Assembly: GCA_014885115.2 (NCBI GenBank)
Contig: WKLE02004093.1
Location: 1-24,138 of the forward strand
Length of the DNA stretch: 24,138 nucleotides
Reading direction: 5' to 3'
Origin: Asterionellopsis glacialis
Lineage: Eukaryota > Bacillariophyta > Plagiogrammaphyceae > Rhaphoneidales > Asterionellopsidaceae
Below are positions 17,401 through 24,138 of this stretch, one piece after another. Position 1 is the first letter of the stretch, and each line of letters opens with the position of its first letter. The position numbers and the translations under genes were made by a program. The notes below the pieces were generated by a model that was not told the origin of the DNA, did no database searches, and saw nothing but the letters and a program-made list of their open reading frames with translations.

Positions 17401-19836
17401 ATGGCCACCTACAATAATAACAGAAATCAAATAGGTTCTTCTATTATTCTTCACCAAGAAGGACACATCATAGAAAACCAGTATAATTTACAAAACTTTG
17501 ATCACATTAAGTTACATGTAGTTCAAGCTACTCGAAAAGTAGCCTTCTCGATAGCAACAGAGGGAGTTGGAGAAAAGGATGAAGCAGCACATGGCTGTCT
17601 TTTCATTGTCGGTGATGCAGCTCTTCTTTGTTCCGAAGAGTACAAGTTTGGTGAGATTGCTTTACCGGATAAAGACTATAGCAAGCCTCCTTGGGGATTA
17701 GACAATGCACATAAACGATACAACGTTCTACGTTTTGTGACAGCAAGTACAGAGAAAGAGAAGTCCAGGAGAGGAATTCAGTCTCTCTGCAAAGAAGATG
17801 GAGGGATTATTATTGATGGCATCACCGGGGATGTCTGGTGTGGAAATTTTACTGTGAATAATTTAAGTTATGGAATTAGCAATGGTGGTACTAGGGGCAA
17901 GGCTGCATCTTCGATCGCCGAGCAAGCAGGCCATTGTTTTGTTATCAAACTTTCGCAAGAGTTTTGTGGCAGTGTTGATAAACCCTTGCCATTCCACGCC
18001 GAGATCGAGGTATACCCGTGCTCTAGCACATGCGTAAGGGAACGCATTCCGACCAATTCACGGCACAGCCAAGCAATGCGTATCTTTGAAAAAGAGATGG
18101 AATCCTGCGCCCCTGGAAAAAGCAGGAGGACAATTGAGCTTGTGGACAATTTGACAAACCTTGATGAAACAAAAAAGGCTGATGCAGAGAATATGATTAC
18201 AGTATCTCCCAAGGATAGCGCCGCAAATGCACAAGATATGCACGTTCCTCTTTTATCACAAGAAGAATATAATGAAGCAAGTGCTAATGCTTACGCAGAA
18301 AAGGCCATAGCATTAGAGGACACAGGAGACTTCGACGAAGCATTATTGCTTCACAAAAAGTCTCTTGAGATTCGAAAATCAGTGTTGGGAGAAGAACACC
18401 CAGATACTGCTGATTCTTACAATAATATTGGTATTGTTTTGAGGAAAAGTGGTTGTGCTGGTTCCTTAGAAATGTATCGTAAGGCTCTGGCGATTTGCCA
18501 ATCGACTTTAGGCGAAAATCATGAGCGTACTGCTACTTCGTACATGAATGTTGGTAATGCCTTAGATAGCCAAGGTAGCTTTGATGAAGCTTTGGCTATG
18601 TATGATAAGGTTCTTGCATTTCGTGTAGCAGTGTTAGGAGACAATCACGAGGACACGGCCCGAGTTTACAATATTATTGGTGAGACATTGCGTAACAAAG
18701 AAGACAATGACAAGGCATTGGTAATGCATCGCAAGGCTCTTCGCATTCTAGAATCATTGTCTGAAGTAAACAAGGACAACATTGCTGTCTGTTACTCCTA
18801 TATAGCCAACGCATTGGATAGTATGGATGATTTTGATGAAGCAATAGAGATGCATCGCAGGGCCCTTGTTATTCGAGTATCAGTTTGGGGAGAAAATCAT
18901 GAAAAAACTGCCGATTCATATTTCGACATTGGCAGTACGCATTTGCACAAAAGCAATTTTGATGGGGCATTAGTTTGGTTTCGCACAGCTCTCGCCATTC
19001 GAATATCTATATTTGGAGAAGAGCACCAAGACACAGCTGACTGTTATCATAATATTGGATATGCACTTTTGGAGAAAGGAGATCATGAAGAAGCATTAAC
19101 AATGCACCGCAAGTCTTTTCGCATTTATCAATCTGTGTTGGGAGAAAATCATGAAAAAACTGGCGTTTCTTGCTTCAACATTGGTTTTCTATTAAATAAA
19201 TTATCTTTTTACGATGAAGCATTAAAGATGCTTGAAAGATCTCTGGTCATACGTTTGTCGGTATTGGGGATGCATAATAAGGACACTTCCTACTCTTATA
19301 GTACCATTGGTAACGTATTGTGTAACAAAAAACAATATGATGAGGCATTGAAAATGTATCGGAAAGCTCTTGGTATCCGTATTTCAGTGTTGGGAGAAGA
19401 AAGCAAAGAAACTGCCGATTGTTACAGCGACATTGGTATTGTGCTGCAACACAAAGATGATAATGATGAAGCTTTACTCGTGCATCGCAAGGCTCTCGCC
19501 ACTCGAATATCATTGCTTGGCGAAAACCATGAAAAAACTGCTGATTCTTACTTCAGCATTGGTGTTTCACTATTCTCCAAAGATGAATATGACGAAGCAT
19601 TAGAAAATTATCGCAAGGCTCTTGTCATTCGAATAGCACTGCTAGGAGAATATCACGAAGATACCGCTCACTGTTACAACAATATTGGTTTGGTGTTGTC
19701 TAGAAAGGGAGACCTCCATGAATCATTAGCATTGCTACAAAAGGCAGTTGATGTTTATGAAGTCAAGTTTGAAGAAAACCAACCCAAACTTATAGCAACT
19801 CAAGCCATTATTGAATATATACAACAGGTTTTGTAA
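17401..19836 (+). CDS. DAC(DisA_N)-like domain fused to kinesin-light-chain-type TPR array
   Basis: The protein is a single exon of 811 residues, starting at ATG 17401 in good context. Residues about 60-190 resemble the diadenylate-cyclase (DisA_N) fold. GCLFIVGD (65-72) matches the first strand. EDGGIIIDG (132-140) stands where DisA has DGA. GGTRGKAASSIAEQAG (162-177), then CFVIKLSQE, stands where DisA has GTRHR-AA and VIxxSE. The D133-to-R165 spacing is 32, close to the 33 known between the two motifs in DisA. The catalytic motifs are altered (DGG for DGA, RGK for RHR), so it may bind rather than make a nucleotide. A low-complexity linker (about 230-285) leads to twelve TPR units (about 293-790) with a strict 42-residue period and the kinesin-light-chain/NB-ARC-associated consensus LGExHxxTAxxYxxIG...DEALxxxRKALxIR. 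TPR arrays of this type are protein-interaction scaffolds. No membrane or signal sequence is present. The TPR call is certain; the DAC-like call is by motif and spacing only. Confidence 0.85.
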   Translation: MATYNNNRNQIGSSIILHQEGHIIENQYNLQNFDHIKLHVVQATRKVAFSIATEGVGEKDEAAHGCLFIVGDAALLCSEEYKFGEIALPDKDYSKPPWGLDNAHKRYNVLRFVTASTEKEKSRRGIQSLCKEDGGIIIDGITGDVWCGNFTVNNLSYGISNGGTRGKAASSIAEQAGHCFVIKLSQEFCGSVDKPLPFHAEIEVYPCSSTCVRERIPTNSRHSQAMRIFEKEMESCAPGKSRRTIELVDNLTNLDETKKADAENMITVSPKDSAANAQDMHVPLLSQEEYNEASANAYAEKAIALEDTGDFDEALLLHKKSLEIRKSVLGEEHPDTADSYNNIGIVLRKSGCAGSLEMYRKALAICQSTLGENHERTATSYMNVGNALDSQGSFDEALAMYDKVLAFRVAVLGDNHEDTARVYNIIGETLRNKEDNDKALVMHRKALRILESLSEVNKDNIAVCYSYIANALDSMDDFDEAIEMHRRALVIRVSVWGENHEKTADSYFDIGSTHLHKSNFDGALVWFRTALAIRISIFGEEHQDTADCYHNIGYALLEKGDHEEALTMHRKSFRIYQSVLGENHEKTGVSCFNIGFLLNKLSFYDEALKMLERSLVIRLSVLGMHNKDTSYSYSTIGNVLCNKKQYDEALKMYRKALGIRISVLGEESKETADCYSDIGIVLQHKDDNDEALLVHRKALATRISLLGENHEKTADSYFSIGVSLFSKDEYDEALENYRKALVIRIALLGEYHEDTAHCYNNIGLVLSRKGDLHESLALLQKAVDVYEVKFEENQPKLIATQAIIEYIQQVL

Positions 19837-20147
19837 ATTTTAAAGAGGTCTTTAAAAACTTGTTCTGTACTATTGTTGAGACTCCCTGCATAGAAATTAC
19901 TTAATGTGCAGTCTTACCATAAAAAGAGTTGAGGGTTACAATTTCATTTTATTCAAAGAAACCTAGAAAATATTTTAATCAAGAATTGCTAGTAGAGTTA
20001 GTGTTCTTGTCGTTAGTGAATTGGTCCCATAATCTTCCGTTGATCCTTTCCTTATTTATCTCTTTCTTTCAAACCCGCTCAATCTGAAACTTTTTTGGTT
20101 ACTTTCTCTTTCTTTCTTTTAAAACTACTTTTCTTTTTTTTTCCTTT
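19837..20147. other. Convergent 3' spacer between TPR and ftsZ genes
   Basis: These 311 bp hold the 3' ends of two converging genes. The ftsZ side is a pyrimidine-rich tract (tttctttcttttaaaac..., about 20040-20147). No gene or repeat of note. Confidence 0.6.
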
Positions 20148-21634
20148 TTAGTGTGGTACATCATTTGTTTCGATACCCGTCGCAACAACACTCACACGGA
20201 TAGAACCCTCTAATGTTGGATCATAGGCACTACCAAAAATTATATTTGCAGATGCATCGCTAACCTTTTCGGTAACATATTGTGCTGCACGGTCAACTTC
20301 GAACAAGGTCATATCATTCCCACCTGTGATATTGACAAGCATACCCTTGGCTGTACTTATATCCATATCTTTCCCCAACAAAGGATTGTCCAATGCTTGT
20401 TGTGCTGCCTCAATGGCACGATCTTCTACAGACGAAGAAGACAATCCAGTACCCAACAGTGCATTACCCATACCATGCATTACAGATTGTACATCTGCAA
20501 AGTCTAAATTAATTAAACCTGGTGATGTCATCAAGTCTGTAATACTTTTCACACCACCCAACAATACATCATCGGCCATTTTAAAGGCATCGACAAAAGA
20601 TGTGTCTTGAGTTGCCAGGGAGAATAAATTTTGATTGGGTATCACAATCATGGTGTCCACAACATCTTGTAATCGTCCAATACCCTCCAATGCCAATCGT
20701 CGACGGTGTGTTCCTTCAAATGCAAATGGCATGGTCACAACCGCTACGGTCAATATTCCCATTTGATAACAAATCTCAGCAACGACTGGTGCTGCTCCTG
20801 TACCAGTACCACCACCCATCCCCGCTGTAATGAATACCATATGTGCACCACCCAACAATTCTTCAATGTCGGTACGACATTCTTCGGCTGCCATCCGTCC
20901 AGCATCAGGATTGGCACCACAACCTAATCCACGTGTGAGTTCTACACCTAATTGCAACTTTTGATCTGTCATGATTTGTGATAAATGTTGTGCATCTGTA
21001 TTCAAGGCACAAAAATCAACACCTGAGAGTTGGGGGGGGGTAGAGAGAGAAATGAGAGGTGGAGAGCGAAAGCGATATAGACAGAGAGCCATGGTAGAAT
21101 AAAGGGTGCATGAGATATTTTTGAAATGAAATTTAAAATGAGTAGCTCATCAACATGATTATATGTGAACTACGTACCACTCAATGCATCCTTGGCAATC
21201 ATATTATTCAAGGCATTCCCACCTGCACCACCAACACCTACAACAACAATTTTGGGTGCAAATTCATGTAATTCACCATGTGCAGCATAGGAAGGTACCG
21301 AAAACTCCGGTGGCATTTCTGTTGTTGTGGTAGTGGTGGCGATTGGTTTTGAATCCAGTGTTTCTTCCTTTTGAGGGTGTTCGTCTTGTTGTTGTTGTTG
21401 TTGTTCTGCAAGTACTGAATCAGGATCTACCTTGATTTTTCCAATCACATCCATGTGTGGTGGAGACGTTTCATCATCGTTGTCACTTTTTCTTTTTTTC
21501 CCTAAAGCTTGAAAGGCGCGTTTATCAATTGTTGACTTATAACGGAGAGCTACCGTGGTTGTTTTGCGGGGTTGAATATAGGTTGCCTGTTGCCAAAGGC
21601 GAAAAGCAGCACGTCTTCCAGTACTGCTAAACAT
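20148..21634 (-). CDS. ftsZ: FtsZ, alphaproteobacterial type, probably mitochondrial
   Basis: Exons 21634-21178 and 21022-20148 join in phase 1 (G|GT) to 443 residues. FtsZ is the tubulin-like GTPase that forms the division ring. GTP-binding landmarks: GVGGAGGN (133-140), NTDAQ, tubulin signature GGGTGTG (222-228), FEGTHRRR, and T7 loop NLDFADV (324-330; D326 and D329). Sequence such as [18 protein letters not shown] and LFEVDRAA is closest to alphaproteobacterial FtsZ, the mitochondrial lineage. The first in-frame ATG (21634) gives an Arg-rich, acid-poor N-terminus ([16 protein letters not shown]), typical of a mitochondrial presequence, with no signal peptide or Phe-type plastid motif. A polyQ and charged linker precedes the core. 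The protein ends just after the globular core ([12 protein letters not shown]), without a C-terminal linker or conserved tail peptide. Plastid FtsZ is the alternative but fits less well. The frame upstream of 21634 stays open to 21820 but has no ATG. Confidence 0.92.
21023..21177 (-). other. ftsZ intron, 155 bp
   Basis: The donor (G|GTACGT, 21177) and acceptor (CTCTCAG, ending 21023) restore [13 protein letters not shown] across the junction, the expected FtsZ sequence. A run of nine C and a long pyrimidine tract precede the acceptor on the gene strand. The minus-strand frame runs open from 21092 through part of the intron, which can mislead automated calls into two genes. Confidence 0.92.
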
Positions 21635-22424
21635 GGTTGAAAGTAGCAGTGATGATTTTTGATGATTCGAAGTGATATATAGCGCAACAAAACTAGATGT
21701 AGCCTCTAGTAGAAGGTAGGTTTCATGCGAAATGTAGCAACACAATCGAGTCAGAGATCGAGCTAAAACAAGAAGCAATACAGGAAATGTTCTGTTGATT
21801 GTTCTTGAAGATGTTTTCACCGTTCGTTCGCTTCTTGTTTCTCACCACACAACACACAAACGAATAATATGTGCACCCCTCCTTGCATTTTTTTTCGTTG
21901 ACACTTTCTCTAGTTCGAACGTTCCCCAGCATTTTGCTCGTTTTTCGAGATTTGAAAATTTGTCGTTTGTTGGTATTTCTGTACAAAATCTTCTGTTGTA
22001 TAATTGGTGTCCGATCCATTCTATCTGTTAGTCTACATACAGACGCCTCCCACACCTCCCACACAATTATGCAACTACTTAAAAACCATAACACTATACA
22101 TTCGTGCATCTTTGTATTTGCATGATACGCAATGCTGACGTGTTCTGCAGATCTCCCTATTTCTGCAAGTTCAATGAAAGAATGAATTTTTGGTATTATT
22201 AATTCCTGTGTAGAAATGACAAAATAAATAATCAACAAAAACAAACCAGTGATTGCCCGATCTTTCTTGTTTATCTTTGTTTCCTTTTTTTCTTTTTCTT
22301 TCTCACTCGTTGCGTTTGATGCCTGAAAGAACACATCATAGAGAGTAATATCTCGCATTCTAGAAATAAAAAGAGGCCGATCCTTTATTGAAATTATACC
22401 TTCTCTACTAACCAAAAAATTATC
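21635..22424. promoter_or_regulatory. Shared upstream region of ftsZ and the SDR gene
   Basis: These 790 bp lie between two divergent start codons, so they must contain both promoters and leaders. No defined element was recognised. On the minus strand a 230-codon frame (22415-21723) is open but begins at TTG, has no recognisable domain, and would fill the whole promoter, so it is not called. A direct repeat of CCTCCCACA (about 22046-22061) is present. Confidence 0.45.
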
Positions 22425-23336
22425 ATGTCATTAGCAAATCAAACTTGTTGGGTTGTAGGAGGTGTAGGTGTAGTTGGTCGTGGTATCACGCGTGGTCTTC
22501 TTCAAGCAGGTGCTACCGTTATTGTGAATTCAAGATCCGAAGAACGTCTTGAAACATTGTGCAAGGGATTAGGACATCCTGACAAGTTGATTGCCGTCCA
22601 TGGATCTTTGTTACCAGGACATGCGCCTCGAACTGTAGCACAAACATTGCTCGGGATGAACAAGAACCAAGGGTTGCAACATGTAATTTCTCATGGTGCA
22701 GTACGTTGGTGGGCGAAACCTACACCGGGACATTATGATTATTATGAATACAAGGCAGGATGTGATGAAACCTATTCACTCAACATTCGTGGAAATTCGA
22801 ATTTGCTGGATATGAATCCTGAAGAATTCATTACCTCGAGTGCACAGTTGGCATCGTTGCATTTTTCAGCTGCCAAGGAATTGGTTCCACTCTTGTCGAC
22901 GAGTCCGGATGGTTCAACGAGTCCAACCTATACATTCGTTACAGGAGATGGATCGGGCAAACCAGATGGGAAACGTACAGCCATGGGTGAAATTAATTCA
23001 CATCATGTATGGGGCTTATCCGCAGCCTTGCGGGAAGAATTATCATCAGCTGCTGCCAGTGTCAGTGGTACTGAAGGACAAGGAGCACAAATCCTGTGTC
23101 GTGAAATTCGAGTAGGTCTTCCAGTCCAAGAATTGTCGGATTCGTCTCATATTTCAGAAGATATTGGTGATTTATGTGCTGGATTAGCTGCATCATCATC
23201 ATCCGGTCATCATGAAGATGATAATGGACGACTTTTGAAAATCGAAAATGAAACACAATTAGAATCGTACATGGCAGAATATAATGTTTCAAGAGATGCA
23301 AATGTAGGTGATCTTCCTCATCATGCGTGCGAATAA
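22425..23336 (+). CDS. SDR-fold NAD(P)-binding protein lacking the catalytic Tyr-Lys
   Basis: The protein is a single exon of 303 residues with ATG at 22425. A Rossmann fold of the short-chain dehydrogenase/reductase family is visible: glycine motif VVGGVGVVGRGI (10-21), second strand ending VNSRSEERL (34-42), which with Arg could favour NADP(H), and SHGAV (89-93) in the position of NNAG. The strand TFVTGDGSG (170-178) would supply the catalytic Ser, but where YxxxK is expected the sequence reads MGEINSHHVWGLSAALREEL (187-206), with no Tyr and His for Lys. It is either a non-catalytic nucleotide-binding or regulatory protein, or an enzyme with different chemistry. The C-terminal 50 residues are acidic/His-rich and less conserved in character. 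There is no targeting sequence, so it is probably cytosolic. AATAAA overlaps the stop codon (23332-23337). Confidence 0.82.
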   Translation: MSLANQTCWVVGGVGVVGRGITRGLLQAGATVIVNSRSEERLETLCKGLGHPDKLIAVHGSLLPGHAPRTVAQTLLGMNKNQGLQHVISHGAVRWWAKPTPGHYDYYEYKAGCDETYSLNIRGNSNLLDMNPEEFITSSAQLASLHFSAAKELVPLLSTSPDGSTSPTYTFVTGDGSGKPDGKRTAMGEINSHHVWGLSAALREELSSAAASVSGTEGQGAQILCREIRVGLPVQELSDSSHISEDIGDLCAGLAASSSSGHHEDDNGRLLKIENETQLESYMAEYNVSRDANVGDLPHHACE

Positions 23337-24138
23337 AGACGCACTTACTGGTCCAGTAAGAATAAGTGTGAATAAAGAGTATGTACAGTATGCAGATAAA
23401 TTAGGCCTTGCGGTAGAGAATCGGTCCAAGAAGAACGGGCAACACATAAAAAACAAACCATCTACAAACAAGGGGCGGGATGCAATACATAAAAATAATA
23501 TTTATATACACCGTCTATCATTCAAAATTAAAACAACCAATGCAGACAATAATGACAAGAAATGGTACATCCATGGAGACGGAACAAGTGTGAGAGGACT
23601 AAAAATTACGAAACAGAATATTCAAAGAAGCTTACACGTAGCTTTAAATATTATGAACTAATAAATAAAAACATTATCCATTTAGCTTTTGTTCTTGTTT
23701 GGTGATGCAGCATCCATGTTTTCATTTACAGTAAGTAGTAGAATAGTGCAAGTACTTTCCGTCAGATTTTGGTAATGATTGAAACTAAATTTCCTTGATG
23801 AGAAACTTTTTCAAGAACGTAAACTAGACTAATAGTGCAATAGACGGTGTGCTTCATTGTTGCAGCTGAGATACTCTAAAACTGGTGTACATTCAAATAC
23901 TGAATTAGATTGCTTGTTGTTAAAAAATAGAGAACTACACATTGCTTTTAGTGTGTACCACACTACTGTTTCTTTCTCAAAAGCAAAACATTCAAACATT
24001 CATTACCAAATTGTACAAATTAACAATAAAATGACATCATCATGGTGGCAAAAATCATATGTATGTCACAATGCTCTATACCTGCATTATGACCCTTGGT
24101 TTTTATGGATTGAAAGCAATAGGGAGAAGACTGGGGGG
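23337..24138. other. 3' flank of the SDR gene, no gene seen
   Basis: This AT-rich stretch has AATAAA-like sequences at 23660-23669 that could serve polyadenylation, though diatom genes do not depend strictly on that signal. A plus-strand frame (23308-23661) overlaps the end of the SDR gene in another frame, starts at GTG and lacks protein-like features. Nothing else recognised to the window end. Confidence 0.5.

Noticed and set aside
21093..21177. ftsZ as two separate genes or a frameshifted pseudogene
   Set aside because: A GT-AG intron joins the two frames in phase and restores the family sequence exactly.
21723..22415. 230-codon minus-strand open frame between ftsZ and the SDR gene
   Set aside because: It begins at TTG, fills the whole divergent promoter spacer, has no recognisable domain and an irregular composition. 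Transcript data would be needed to revive it.
23308..23661. 117-codon frame overlapping the 3' end of the SDR gene
   Set aside because: GTG start, different frame from the SDR gene, Lys/Asn-rich composition expected of AT-rich 3' sequence.
1..24138. tRNA, rRNA or CRISPR features
   Set aside because: No TTCGA-type T-loop in a cloverleaf context, no rRNA-like sequence and no regularly spaced repeat-spacer array was found by eye; the regular repeats at 18277-19770 are TPR-coding.

Overview
This window looks like nuclear DNA of a diatom (or a close stramenopile relative). It is AT-rich and has short GT-AG introns of 108-155 bp. It carries a secreted leucine-rich-repeat protein with a PSxxPS-type stalk, a protein with the bipartite plastid presequence of organisms with complex plastids (cleavage just before Phe in a DGF|SP context), an alphaproteobacterial-type FtsZ with a mitochondria-like presequence, and kinase and TPR proteins rich in low-complexity tracts. 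Species cannot be named from the sequence. Several long open frames begin at GTG or TTG; starts here were moved to the first in-frame ATG.

Layout. 701-3927 (-): five-exon secreted LRR protein. 4597-5523 (-): Asn/Ser-rich, probably nuclear protein of unknown function, divergent from 6458-7321 (+), a TAZ zinc-finger protein. 8491-9531 (+): plastid-targeted protein with a Lon N-terminal-like domain. 9772-11889 (-): protein kinase with a roughly 150-residue insert between beta strands 2 and 3. 11890-16030: about 4.1 kb with no convincing gene but many degenerate repeats, including a foldback/MITE-like inverted repeat at 13674-13996 and a local excess of CAGGTA/TACCTG. 16031-16528 (+): small acidic protein of unknown function. 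17401-19836 (+): DisA/DAC-like domain fused to twelve kinesin-light-chain-type TPRs. 20148-21634 (-): two-exon, probably mitochondrial FtsZ. 22425-23336 (+): SDR-fold protein lacking the catalytic Tyr-Lys pair.

The genes are ordinary, independently transcribed eukaryotic units with no operon-like grouping. Two pairs diverge from shared spacers (4597-5523 with 6458-7321; ftsZ with the SDR), and two pairs converge (Lon-like with kinase; TPR with ftsZ). The best candidate for an undescribed system is the 811-residue DAC-like/TPR fusion. Its N-terminal half keeps the spacing of the diadenylate cyclase motifs but has degenerate catalytic residues, which suggests a cyclic-dinucleotide or nucleotide sensor coupled to a TPR scaffold. 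A second thread is the recurring intergenic palindrome CTCTAGAG, found six times, including twice in a perfect 24-bp palindrome.
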